From assembly GCA_900541395.1 (NCBI GenBank), contig UQJT01000034.1, positions 1 through 29,759 of the forward strand: a DNA stretch of 29,759 nucleotides. Reading direction: 5' to 3'. Source of the DNA: an uncultured Desulfovibrio sp. Its GTDB lineage: Bacteria; Desulfobacterota; Desulfovibrionia; Desulfovibrionales; Desulfovibrionaceae. Of the stretch, positions 6,972 through 15,970 are shown piece by piece. How positions within the stretch are numbered: the first letter of the stretch is position 1; each line of letters begins with the position of its first letter. A program made the position numbers and the translations under genes. The notes beneath the pieces are model-generated. The model did not search any database. It was not told the DNA's origin and was given only the letters and a program-made list of their open reading frames with translations.

Positions 6972-8198
6972 ATGGCTGAATGTCGCTTTTGCCATCGAGT
7001 TCTGAGTGATGTGGTCATCGACCTTGGCGCGAGTCCACTTTCCAATTCCTATGTTCCGCCAGAACGGCATATGGATATGGAGCCATTCTATCCGCTGAAG
7101 GTATGGTTCTGTCCCCAGTGTGGCCTGGTGCAATTGGAGGAATTCACTTCCCCTGACGCCATTTTTTCCGACTATGACTACTTTTCTTCCTACTCCAATA
7201 CATGGCTTACCCATGCCGAGCGCTATGTGGAACATATGACGCGTGACTACGGCATAGGCAAAGGCAGTCAAGTTGTGGAGATTGCAAGCAATGACGGGTA
7301 TCTTCTTCAGTATTTTCTCGAGAGAGGGGTTAAGGCGCTGGGGGTGGAGCCCGCCGTCAATGTGGCGGCGGTTGCGCGGGAAAAGGGCATACCGACGGAG
7401 AACGCCTTTTTTGGCAAAAAAAATGCACGAGAACTGAAAGAAAAGGGCTATGCCGCAGATCTCATGCTCGGCAATAATGTGCTCGCACATGTGCCGGATA
7501 TTAATGATTTTGTGGAAGGTTTTCGTATTCTTCTGAAGCCTAAAGGCTTTATGACCGTAGAGTTCCCACATCTGCTCAATCTTGTTCGGGAAACGCAGTT
7601 TGACACCATCTACCATGAGCATTTTTCCTACCTTTCACTCTCTACAGTAAAAAGAATATTTGCCGCCCACGGGCTTCAGGTATTCCATGTAGAGGAATTG
7701 CCCACACATGGCGGATCGCTGCGGGTGTTCGCCTGTCGGGAAGAATGTCCCCGGCCGGCATCTTCCATAGTGGAAGACATTCTGCACCGCGAAAAGACCG
7801 CCGGGCTGACCGACTTTTCCGGATATCAGAACCTTGCATCCGCCTCTCTCACAATCAAGTTGGATCTTCTGGATTTTCTCGTTTCCACACGTCGGAAGAA
7901 TAAAAAAGTTTGGGGTTACGGGGCCGCCGCCAAGGGAAACACACTGCTTAACTACGCGGGGGTACGGCATGACCTGATCGAAGCCGTAGCGGACAGAAAT
8001 CCCCACAAACAGGGAAAGTATCTGCCCGGCAGCCGAATTCCCGTGATTTCTCCGGAAAAAATGCTGGAACAGCGCCCGGACTATGTTCTTATCCTGCCCT
8101 GGAATCTGAAGGAAGAAATTATGACCCAGCTTGCGCCGATTCGGGAATGGGGAGGCAGGTTCGTGACCGCCATACCGGAACTCAGGGTGTGGCCGTGA
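6972..8198 (+). CDS. Sugar C-methyltransferase, NovU/TylC3 type
   Basis: A 408-residue SAM-dependent methyltransferase of the three-domain sugar C-methyltransferase family. An N-terminal zinc-binding domain carries C4-x2-C7 and C47-x2-C50. A Rossmann methyltransferase core follows, with VVEIASNDGYLL as motif I (residues 101-112). Conserved YHEHFSYLSL comes next, then a C-terminal domain with GYGAAAKGNTLLNY. Known members add a methyl to C3 (TylC3) or C5 (NovU) of a nucleotide-bound 4-keto-6-deoxyhexose through an enediolate. Here the substrate should be the CDP-linked ketosugar from RfbG, so the product would be a branched-chain sugar. AGGAG five bases upstream supports the ATG; rfbG ends two bases before it. 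The regiochemistry cannot be read from sequence. Confidence 0.88.
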   Translation: MAECRFCHRVLSDVVIDLGASPLSNSYVPPERHMDMEPFYPLKVWFCPQCGLVQLEEFTSPDAIFSDYDYFSSYSNTWLTHAERYVEHMTRDYGIGKGSQVVEIASNDGYLLQYFLERGVKALGVEPAVNVAAVAREKGIPTENAFFGKKNARELKEKGYAADLMLGNNVLAHVPDINDFVEGFRILLKPKGFMTVEFPHLLNLVRETQFDTIYHEHFSYLSLSTVKRIFAAHGLQVFHVEELPTHGGSLRVFACREECPRPASSIVEDILHREKTAGLTDFSGYQNLASASLTIKLDLLDFLVSTRRKNKKVWGYGAAAKGNTLLNYAGVRHDLIEAVADRNPHKQGKYLPGSRIPVISPEKMLEQRPDYVLILPWNLKEEIMTQLAPIREWGGRFVTAIPELRVWP

Positions 8199-8725
8199 TT
8201 TTTACGCCAACGCCACTCGCGGGAGTATGGGAAATTCGCCCTGAATTGCTGGAAGATGAACGCGGGGCTTTCGCCCGCATGTCCTGCAACGAGGAATTCG
8301 CCGCCCATGGCCTGCTCGCGGAATGGAGCCAGTGCAGCATTTCCTGGAATCCCCGACGGGGCACACTAAGGGGGATGCACTATCAGGAAGCGCCTTACGG
8401 CGAGCATAAGCTCGTGCGCTGCACCATGGGCAGGGTTTTTGATGTGGCTGTGGATCTGCGGGTGAGTTCTCCGACGCGCTTCCAATGGCACGGCTTGAAC
8501 CTGAGCGCCACCAATCATGCGGCACTGTATATCCCGCCCGGCGTCGCGCACGGCTTTCTAACTCTGGAAGACAACTGCGAGATTTTTTATCAGATTCGGG
8601 AGCCTTACCAAGCGGGCTATGGACGCGGGGTACGCTGGAACGATCCGGCCTTCGGCATCGACTGGCCGGATACGCCTGTGTGCATAGCCGAGCGAGATTC
8701 GGAATATCTCTTTATTACAACGTGA
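8195..8725 (+). CDS. RmlC-type 4-keto-6-deoxyhexose epimerase
   Basis: A 176-residue cupin epimerase that inverts C3 and/or C5 of a 4-keto-6-deoxyhexose. Catalytic positions known in RmlC are present: H62 in LRGMHYQ, K72, H119 in VAHGF, and tyrosines Y132 and Y138. The WNDPAFGIDWP segment near the C-terminus is also typical. In this operon the substrate should be the CDP sugar, before or after C-methylation, so a dTDP-rhamnose label would mislead. The start is inferred to be GTG at 8195: the RmlC fold begins there, AGGG (8184-8187) is seven bases upstream, and the GTGA overlap with the methyltransferase stop suggests translational coupling. Confidence 0.86.
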   Translation: MIFTPTPLAGVWEIRPELLEDERGAFARMSCNEEFAAHGLLAEWSQCSISWNPRRGTLRGMHYQEAPYGEHKLVRCTMGRVFDVAVDLRVSSPTRFQWHGLNLSATNHAALYIPPGVAHGFLTLEDNCEIFYQIREPYQAGYGRGVRWNDPAFGIDWPDTPVCIAERDSEYLFITT

Positions 8726-8748
8726 TCCACCCAAAACAGAGGATAAGC

Positions 8749-10659
8749 ATGTCCTTCGCCTATGATAAACTAAAGTCAGCACCCGACGAACAGAAATCTA
8801 TCAAACGGCTTCTGCTTTACGCTCATTTTGACCGAGACGGCAAAGTGGATCCGCATGTGGTCTATCAAATAAAATCTCTGCACGATTTTGGTATTTCCAT
8901 CATTTTTATTAGTAATTCACCGGTTTCCGATGATGATAAAAAAATATTAAAACCATTTATTATAGATTTGCGTCAAAGACTGGACGAGGGATATGATGCA
9001 ACCGCCTGGAAAGAAACTATTCTTTCTTTAACTCATGAATATATATTTACATATGATGAAATTATTATAATGAATGATTCATGTTATGGTCCCCTATTTC
9101 CTCTTGAGGAAATGTTTACAAAAATGGATCAAAGCAAAGCAGATTTTTGGGGAATAACAGAAAATACTCATTCCAATTTTCCTGAACATTTACATAATTA
9201 TTTTTGTGTTTTCAGAAAATCAATATTTCAAAATAAACTTTTTTTTGAATTTTGGAAATCTATTGGAGATATAAAATGTTTTGAGGATGCCATTCAAAAA
9301 TTTGAACTCAAGATGACATCTTTTTTTATAAAACTCGGATACACATATGATATATATGTAAAGATTAATAGTAAAAATATGAGTCTAATTCCAACAATAG
9401 GTATTGATATACCTTTTGTTTATACGTTGGCTCCATGGTTTATAAAAAATTACAAACTCCCTTTTGCTAAAATAAAATATTTTCAGACCCGATATGATAA
9501 AACATACTATGGCGGATATGAATTTTTTTCAGCTCTCCAAGAAAGTGGAAGCATTTATCCTCGGGAGTTTATATTTAATCATATATATCGGACTCGTCCC
9601 CTTTCTTGGTTTAAAAATATGCCAGGCTCGCTAGAAGCCTTAAATAGCGAAGGAGAAGTATTGCCCGATCCCAATCTTCGCATTGCTGTTTTTGCTCATA
9701 TATTTTACTCATCACAAGTAAAAGAAGCCATCAGTTGGATAAATAATATTCCCTATCCCTTTGATTTATACATTTCTACTCCGACCCAAGAACATGCCGA
9801 TTTTATCACTAACACCGTTAAAAATATAGGTTCGAGGCAAATTCAGCATATGGAAATTCGCCTCTGGCCAGACAGAGGCAGGGATGTGGCGCCCTGGCTC
9901 TTAGGATTTAAAGATGTGCAGGAAAAATATGACCTTGCATTAAAATTTCATATGAAAAAAAGCCCATCACAACATCCTGTACTTGTTGATATGTGGAATC
10001 ATTTTTTGATGAGAAGCGTGCTTGCGTCATCGACATATATATCTAATTTAATTAATCTTTTTTGCAAAAAAAAAGACCTTGGCATAGTTTTTCATGTATC
10101 ACAGCCAGACTTGCTTCTAGCAAACCCTAATGCAGGACTATTTGAAGGTAATGAAGGAACAAAAAGGTGGAGACTAAAAATATTTGAACTTTTAAATTCC
10201 CATATTCCGGAAGAAACAAGCTGGTCTTTATGTGTTAATAATATTTTTTGGTACCGTCCAAAATCTTTAGCTACTCTATTACATTCCAATATTATGTTAT
10301 CTGATTTCCCAGCAGAGCCATTTCCAAATGATGGGAGTATAGCACATGGCTTAGAACGTGCCCTCCCTTATATTGTTCAAGATGAAGGATATTTTTATAA
10401 TTTTGTTATTCCCATTGATGAACTTATAAGAATATTTCAACATTATGAAGATAGATTAGCAACTTTTAGCAATACAAGCGTATATTTACATTCTAATATT
10501 ACTAATATTACACCTAACAATAAATATAAAAAAATAATGAAATATTGCAGTAAAAACCCACATCAAATACCCATAACAAGAGCATTTCAAATTGCATTTA
10601 TGTCGTTATATGGACATCTCAAAAAAGATATATCAAAGTATTTTAAACATAAAAGTTAA
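8749..10659 (+). CDS. RgpF-like rhamnan synthesis family protein
   Basis: A 636-residue protein with two related halves of the rhamnan-synthesis F type. The first contains LLLYAHFDRDGKVDPHVVYQ and IIIMNDSCYGPLFPLEE. The second contains RIAVFAHIFYSSQVKEAISW, LWPDRGRDVAPWLLG and LALKFHMKKS. Members act in the assembly of rhamnose-type polysaccharides and are usually treated as glycosyltransferases; donor and acceptor here are unknown. GAGG (8739-8742) six bases before the ATG supports the start. The gene is far richer in A and T than the sugar-synthesis genes just upstream, with frequent AAA, ATT, TTT and ATA codons. This points to separate acquisition. It is intact and leads, seven bases later, into a decayed glycosyltransferase. 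Confidence 0.85.
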   Translation: MSFAYDKLKSAPDEQKSIKRLLLYAHFDRDGKVDPHVVYQIKSLHDFGISIIFISNSPVSDDDKKILKPFIIDLRQRLDEGYDATAWKETILSLTHEYIFTYDEIIIMNDSCYGPLFPLEEMFTKMDQSKADFWGITENTHSNFPEHLHNYFCVFRKSIFQNKLFFEFWKSIGDIKCFEDAIQKFELKMTSFFIKLGYTYDIYVKINSKNMSLIPTIGIDIPFVYTLAPWFIKNYKLPFAKIKYFQTRYDKTYYGGYEFFSALQESGSIYPREFIFNHIYRTRPLSWFKNMPGSLEALNSEGEVLPDPNLRIAVFAHIFYSSQVKEAISWINNIPYPFDLYISTPTQEHADFITNTVKNIGSRQIQHMEIRLWPDRGRDVAPWLLGFKDVQEKYDLALKFHMKKSPSQHPVLVDMWNHFLMRSVLASSTYISNLINLFCKKKDLGIVFHVSQPDLLLANPNAGLFEGNEGTKRWRLKIFELLNSHIPEETSWSLCVNNIFWYRPKSLATLLHSNIMLSDFPAEPFPNDGSIAHGLERALPYIVQDEGYFYNFVIPIDELIRIFQHYEDRLATFSNTSVYLHSNITNITPNNKYKKIMKYCSKNPHQIPITRAFQIAFMSLYGHLKKDISKYFKHKS

Positions 10660-10666
10660 TTATAAA

Positions 10667-12006
10667 ATGAATATTTCTTCCCATTTCAAATTCATAAAAA
10701 AATGGAATTTACTAAAAAAACTCCAAGCTCCGCGCACGACAATTCCGACTACTGATATGCAGACTACTGAAAAATGGAAGTCATCATATGTATTTTTCTT
10801 CATTTAATCCTGTTGCCCAACCACTTAGTTGTTCTATATCTTCTTACCTAGATAAAACTTATTTTGTTTTATTGCTTCCATCAATTTTTGAAACAGCATT
10901 CAGTGCAGGCCCAAATACAGCCTATCGTTTTGCTGGTGAGTTAGCAAAACAATGATATACAATTCATTGCATAAGTCTTCAATCTCAGGCATGTACTTTA
11001 GAAGCGTTCCGCACCCATCTTGAATATTCACTTGGGCTGGACAGGGAGACAGTGTCTCATTTTTTGCTTTCCGATCTTACAAATAAAGTTTGTCTACATA
11101 AAGGAGATCGTATCTGCGCCACGGCTTCTTGGACATTGCCCACAACAATATCGCTGGCACAAAAAAACACAGACACCATATCCAGCGTATTTTATTCGAG
11201 ATTTTGAATCCAATTTTTTTCCATGGAACCCCGTGCATGCCATGCTTCTGGAAACGTATGCGGAAAATTTTCTGCCCATCATCAATACACCAAGCCTTGC
11301 CGACATGTTACTGAATGTAGGAACAGGCTCCTTCGCCAACGAAGCATTCAGGAAAAAGGTCCTATTTTTTCAACCTGCCGTTGACAGAACGCTTTTCTTT
11401 CCGGTGTCTCGGTCGGGAAAAAAGAAACTTTTTGTCTACACACGTTTTGGTACCTACAACAGCGCAATATGTACCAGTTTGCACTTGAAGCCATTTCGCG
11501 AGCAGCGGAAAGGGGGGTACTATCGCCGGACACGTGGGAAATCCGCTATTATGGCGCACAGGGGGGGCATGTTCCCATAGAATTTTCCGGCGGTCTGCGA
11601 ACCATCATGCTGCCCACACTGCATATGGAGGAATATGCTCGAGAAATACGCGAATCCAGCCTTGCACTATATTTGGTTCTTTCGCCGCATACTGGATATA
11701 TGCCGCTGGAAGCCACAGCCTGTGGTTTACCCGTGATTATAAATACTTATTTTGAACAAGACAGTGACACTGCTGCGTGGACTTTCCCCTTTTATCATCC
11801 CTGCTCGTCCGACGCTGGACGGTGTTTCTAACGCGCTGATCGATACCCTTGCCAAGCTGGAAACAAACTTTGAATGGGGGGAAAGAGAAAGCGGTTCTGC
11901 GGTTCCTCAAACATGGAGCGAGGCATTTGCCCCCATTGTACCAAAGGTAGTACACTGGTTAACTACAGAAAATATTACAAACGATAGGACTCCCATTCAG
12001 TATTAG
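10667..12006 (+). pseudogene. Broken WsaF-like glycosyltransferase
   Basis: Pieces of one glycosyltransferase run across all three forward frames in the right order. 10667 to about 10800 is the N-terminus. From about 10788 comes YFVLLLPSIFETAFSAGPNT, with an in-frame TGA at 10953-10955 inside an otherwise continuous reading. From about 11185 comes YFIRDFESNFFPWNP. From about 11455 come RNMYQFALEA and PLEATACGLPVI. From about 11785 comes SPFIIPARPTLDGVSNAL to the stop at 12004-12006. That makes one nonsense codon and four frameshifts. The order of blocks matches rhamnosyltransferases of the WsaF kind: a two-lobed GT-B fold with an acidic motif at PLEAT. It should be non-functional, since many independent lesions argue against a single sequencing error. 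The strand and position suggest it once ended the polysaccharide operon. Confidence 0.85.
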
Positions 12007-12013
12007 GGGTCAC

Positions 12014-12157
12014 TTAAGTGTTTTCTCCTTCCGATAATTGCCCATCCCTGTTCTGGCTCGCATCCACCACAAAGTCTTTATTGATATAGAAGTGAGATGC
12101 CTCGCGCTGTTCGACTCCGGGCCATTTCAAGCCTGAAATACTCCAGTCCGCCGTCAT
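12014..12157 (-). CDS. Possible 47-residue hypothetical protein
   Basis: A short frame that follows the large GTPase gene by 40 bases on the same strand. It begins with ATG at 12157 behind a strong ribosome-binding site (AAGGAGAGAGG) and ends with TAA at 12016-12014. The product is hydrophilic, has no membrane segment or cysteine, and contains HFYINKDFVVDAS. I recognise no family. The good ribosome site and operon position favour a real gene; the small size makes chance possible. Confidence 0.45.
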   Translation of the reverse strand: MTADWSISGLKWPGVEQREASHFYINKDFVVDASQNRDGQLSEGENT

Positions 12158-12197
12158 ACCTCTCTCCTTGTTCCGGAGCCTTCTCCGCGACGCCCCG

Positions 12198-14891
12198 CTA
12201 CAACAGGGCCTGCACCTTGCGCTCGAACACATCGGCGTCTTCACGGATACGGTCCATGACCTTGAGATACAGGCGCACGTGCACCGCTTCGCCCACCAAA
12301 ATCTCCAGAGCGGGCACAAAACCGCGAGCCACTGCCGCTTTATACGAAGCGGTGAGTTCCTCGCCCGCCGCGCGCAATTCCTCGTCCAGCAGACGGCGGG
12401 CCTCGGCGGCCCACTGCTCGATCTTTTTACGCTTACGCTCCAGAAAAGCCGCCTTGCGCCGCGACGCATTGCCCACGGCGTGCAGGGCGTAGGCTGCCAT
12501 GCCCACCAGAGCCGCGCCGGGCAACACCAGAGGATGGGTCAACACGACCAGGGCCGCCCCTCCCCAGGCCATGAGGTTGATCAAACTGCCCGCCAGTACC
12601 GCCCCGCCGCCCGCTCCGGCCAGGAATACGGCCAAGCGTCGCATGTGGGCGTCGGACTGCACCAGCAAGTGATCCATGCGGCCGCTCACGGCGCAAATAT
12701 CGCCCAGTTCGGCGGCGCTCTCCTCCACGCTGGTCAGGCACCGGGCGGACAGGTCGCGCATATCCTCTCCGAACAGGCGCAATTTATCCTCCCAGCCGCG
12801 CAGCACCCCCTGCTGCTCGCTCAAAAAATCATCCAGGCTCCGGCGGGCGATGCGCGGAGCCTCTTCTTCGTCAAAAGCCGTCCAGGCGCTTTCCCGCGCG
12901 AAATCCGACCCCAGGGCGTCGGCATGACGGTGAGCGGCGTCCATAACCCGCAGTACCAGCCTCTCTTCCCATTGATCCAGGGCTCGTTCCAGACCGCTGC
13001 GCCACTCGTCCACATCATGGGCCGCCGCAGCCACCACAGACCGGGCCTGTTCGATGTGTTCCAGAGAGGCTTCCGCCAATCGATCGGCATGGCGCTCGAG
13101 AAGCTCCAGAAACTGGGCCGGCGGCAGAGAGGCGCGATAACGCCGCATGGCTTCGCCGCAACGCCCGGCAGCCTGGGCCCGCAAGGCCGCCCAGCGCGCC
13201 AGCACCCGGCTCCGATATTCCTCTTTGCCCGAATCCGCCGCCAGAGCCGCCCGCAACAGATCGAACAAATGTCCCAGTTCGCGCAGAGCCGCGCGATCCG
13301 CCGTACCGGCTCCGCCGGTGCGGGCGAGCATGGCCGCGCGCGCGTTGACGGCCGCCAAACCGAGCACGCGCAGCCCCTCCGCGCCCCGGCAGGCTTCGCC
13401 CAGAATGCCCAGAGCCCGGGCCTTGGCGTCCTCCAGGCCGTCCGCTTCGTTCAGGCGATCCACCCCGGTCAGTACCCCGATGATCGACACGGCCCTCCCC
13501 GAAGCGGCCAGCTTGCGCAACAGGCGCAGTTCCGAGGCGGAATCCGGCCGCCGGGCGTCCATGACGAAAATCAGGCAGTCGGCGCTCAGACTTTCTTCGT
13601 AGGCCAGATAATCCTGAAAAGAATCCGTGGCGTTGAGGCCCGGCGTGTCCACCAATACCATGCCCGGACGCAGCAGTTCCACGGGCAGGCCGATGGACAC
13701 CCGCGCCGTCAGGGCGGCGTAGCGGCCGTCCACGGCCAGATAGTCGGGAATATCGGCCCGGCTGGTCAGGGTGGTCAGCCCGCGCGGGCGCTTTTCGGCC
13801 GCCGTGCGGCGCAGAACTTCGACCTTGCCCCGCAACAGCAGATTTTCCTCCTCCCCGGCCAGATAGTCCGCCAGATGCGCGAACTGCTCTTCATCCAGCC
13901 AACGAACCGCATAACGGGGCTGAGGGGCGTAGAAAAATTCGGCCACGGCCGCAGTTTCAGGCACGGCCTCGCGCACCGGCGACAGGATTTCGCCCAGGAG
14001 GGCGTTGACCAACGAACTTTTACCCCGCTTGCCCTCGCCCACCAGGGTTACACGGAAGGGCTGATCGGCCAGAATACGGCGAAAATCGGCCAGTTCGCGT
14101 TGCAGTTCGGCATCTTCCAGAGTCCAGGCCGCTCGGGCCAGGGCGTCGGCCCGGTCCGCCAATTCGGCGTTGAAGGCCGCCACGGGGGGGGTCAGCATCT
14201 CGTCGTGCACGGGCGTTTCGTCGTGGCGGGGCAGCATCAGCCGGGCCGCGTCCACCATACTCTGCATCAGTTGCCGGGTACCGCCCACGGCCGCCCGGCC
14301 CATTTGCAGGCCCAGGCGCGCGCCCTGCTCCAGACCGCGTTCGACCAGCCCGCTTTCTCCGGCCAGGCGTCGACGGCGGCGCTCCAGACGCTGTTCGGCA
14401 AAGGCGATGTCGATAGCCTCGCGCAGACGACGGGCCACGGCGTCGGCGGCCGGACGGCGACGGCACAATTCCTCCAGCCCCGACAGCAAGGCCTTGATCT
14501 GATCGGCCGACACCTGCTCGGCCACGGCTTCACGGGCCAGGCTGGCGGCCAGTTCGGCCGGACGGCTCGGCGGGTTCAACAAGGCGTGGTGAAAGCGGGC
14601 CTGCATCCCCGCATGCAAAGCCCGTTCCCCGAAAATACGCCGCACAACGCTCTGCCCCAGTTCGTATTCGGGGTAGGTCAGCACGCCGTCGGCCAGGATC
14701 ACGGCGGCCAGCAGAAGCAGCACCCGATCCTCGAAATTCGCTCCCTGCTCCGGCATAACCACGTCGTCGGGCCGGGGCAGGGGCGGCATCATGGCCCGGG
14801 CCGTGGGCGACAACGCTTCGACCGCCGGAACGCCGACCGTGTCGGCGGCCGGAACGGCCGACGGTTCGGAAGGAGCGGTGCGGTACGGCAT
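12198..14891 (-). CDS. TerB-like / dynamin-like large GTPase with membrane hairpin
   Basis: An 897-residue protein. After a Pro/Ala-rich N-terminus, residues about 52-170 resemble a TerB-like helical domain (LLLLAAVILADGVLTYPEYE). A large GTPase domain follows: P-loop GEGKRGKS (about 285-292), then G3 DTPGL (about 415-419) and FVMDARRPD. The G4 position reads TGVD (about 475-478), lacking the usual Lys of T/NKxD. A long helical stretch leads to two adjacent hydrophobic segments near residues 755-808, then a basic, coiled C-terminal helix. This layout resembles bacterial dynamin-like proteins that bind or reshape membranes. It starts four bases after the HD-GYP stop, so it is probably coupled; its ribosome site is weak. 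The function is unknown. Confidence 0.8.
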   Translation of the reverse strand: MPYRTAPSEPSAVPAADTVGVPAVEALSPTARAMMPPLPRPDDVVMPEQGANFEDRVLLLLAAVILADGVLTYPEYELGQSVVRRIFGERALHAGMQARFHHALLNPPSRPAELAASLAREAVAEQVSADQIKALLSGLEELCRRRPAADAVARRLREAIDIAFAEQRLERRRRRLAGESGLVERGLEQGARLGLQMGRAAVGGTRQLMQSMVDAARLMLPRHDETPVHDEMLTPPVAAFNAELADRADALARAAWTLEDAELQRELADFRRILADQPFRVTLVGEGKRGKSSLVNALLGEILSPVREAVPETAAVAEFFYAPQPRYAVRWLDEEQFAHLADYLAGEEENLLLRGKVEVLRRTAAEKRPRGLTTLTSRADIPDYLAVDGRYAALTARVSIGLPVELLRPGMVLVDTPGLNATDSFQDYLAYEESLSADCLIFVMDARRPDSASELRLLRKLAASGRAVSIIGVLTGVDRLNEADGLEDAKARALGILGEACRGAEGLRVLGLAAVNARAAMLARTGGAGTADRAALRELGHLFDLLRAALAADSGKEEYRSRVLARWAALRAQAAGRCGEAMRRYRASLPPAQFLELLERHADRLAEASLEHIEQARSVVAAAAHDVDEWRSGLERALDQWEERLVLRVMDAAHRHADALGSDFARESAWTAFDEEEAPRIARRSLDDFLSEQQGVLRGWEDKLRLFGEDMRDLSARCLTSVEESAAELGDICAVSGRMDHLLVQSDAHMRRLAVFLAGAGGGAVLAGSLINLMAWGGAALVVLTHPLVLPGAALVGMAAYALHAVGNASRRKAAFLERKRKKIEQWAAEARRLLDEELRAAGEELTASYKAAVARGFVPALEILVGEAVHVRLYLKVMDRIREDADVFERKVQALL

Positions 14892-14895
14892 GGCG

Positions 14896-15969
14896 TCAGG
14901 CCCCGTTTTTTTCCGGCGCGGCCCCCCCGGCTCCGCCCCGCCCGGCGGCCGGGCCGCCCGGCAGGGCGAACAAGCCGGTCAGATAGGCGTTATGCAGGGG
15001 GACGGTGTAGCGCGCATCGTATTTGGTCTTTTCTTCGGCCAGTTCCCGTGCCGCGTCCAGGGGCTTTTTGGCCGGGGCATACGGCCGCCTGGTGATCATG
15101 GCCGCAAAGGAGTCGGCCACGGCCGTCAACCTCCCCACCTGGCTGATGGCGTCGCCCCTGAGCTTCTGCGGGTAGCCGCTGCCGTCCAGACGCTCATGAT
15201 GCTGCAAAATAGCAAGGTTGAGTTCGTCAAAAGACAGGTTGACCTTGAGCATCATTTTGATTCCGGCCAGGGGATGGGCGGTGATCTTTTCCCATTCGTC
15301 CTGCTTGAGAGGCGTGGACTTGTTCAACACATAACCCGGCAACTTGGTGATGCCCGCGTCGTGCAACAGCAGGCCGAGGGCCAGACGATCCAGAAAGCGG
15401 CGCTTGAGTTCGCCTTCCTGATTTTCGAGGCACAGCCACAGGCCCACGGCCAACACGTTGAGGGAATGAGGCACCAGGGCGGCATCCTCGGTGAACAGGC
15501 GGCGCATGAACAGACGGGCGCGAAAGCGATCCTGCGCCAGGTATTCGGTGAGAACCATGACGTCTTTATACAAGGGCTCGAAACAGGCCAGCACCGGCTG
15601 CTCATAAAAGGCCGTCAGTCGCATGCCCAGGGCGCGCAGCAGAATATCGGCCGCCTCGCTTTCCTTGAGGTTGGCGTCCACCAGCACCAGGTCGGCCTGC
15701 TTGGCGATATGTTCCACGTAGATGGGATGATCGCTGCGCGAGACGAAAAGCGACCCTTCGCGGCACAAGGTCTGCGCTTCCTCCACCTGTTCGTTGGTCA
15801 GCCGCTGGCCTTTGCGGTACAAAGGATACAACAGGGCGATGTCTTCCCGAAACCGGAACAGATCGACGGGAGGTCGGTACTTGGAAAAACTCGACAATAT
15901 TTCTTCGCTGATCTGATAGTATTCTTCCGAAATATTGTCGGGTACAGCGGCTTTTTTTATTTTGGCCAT
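14896..15969 (-). CDS. HD-GYP domain protein, probable cyclic-di-GMP phosphodiesterase
   Basis: A 357-residue soluble protein. The C-terminal half is an HD-GYP domain with its metal ligands visible: H168, H203-D204, H232, H257, H258 and D286, and the GYP signature at G265-Y266-P267 within HHERLDGSGYP. Such domains hydrolyse cyclic di-GMP. The usual HDxGK motif reads HDAGI, so the Lys after the HD pair is replaced; activity may differ. The N-terminal 160 residues carry no receiver or other sensor domain I recognise. AGGAAA five bases before the ATG supports the start, and only one base separates it from the pyruvate kinase stop. The C-terminus ends in a Gly/Ala/Pro-rich tail. Confidence 0.85.
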   Translation of the reverse strand: MAKIKKAAVPDNISEEYYQISEEILSSFSKYRPPVDLFRFREDIALLYPLYRKGQRLTNEQVEEAQTLCREGSLFVSRSDHPIYVEHIAKQADLVLVDANLKESEAADILLRALGMRLTAFYEQPVLACFEPLYKDVMVLTEYLAQDRFRARLFMRRLFTEDAALVPHSLNVLAVGLWLCLENQEGELKRRFLDRLALGLLLHDAGITKLPGYVLNKSTPLKQDEWEKITAHPLAGIKMMLKVNLSFDELNLAILQHHERLDGSGYPQKLRGDAISQVGRLTAVADSFAAMITRRPYAPAKKPLDAARELAEEKTKYDARYTVPLHNAYLTGLFALPGGPAAGRGGAGGAAPEKNGA

Positions 15970-15970
15970 G

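Noticed and set aside
8485..8748. Longer N-terminus for the RgpF-like protein
   Set aside because: It would overlap most of the epimerase gene out of frame. ATG 8749 has GAGG six bases upstream and starts the conserved region.
12011..12020. CACTTAAGTG palindrome followed by TTTT as a terminator
   Set aside because: With a realistic loop the stem is only three base pairs; too weak to call.
12168..15095. Very long plus-strand open frame of 975 codons opposite the large GTPase gene
   Set aside because: It is antisense to a well-supported GTPase with clear motifs. The predicted product is Gln/His/Arg-rich low-complexity sequence without domains, as expected of a GC-rich shadow frame.
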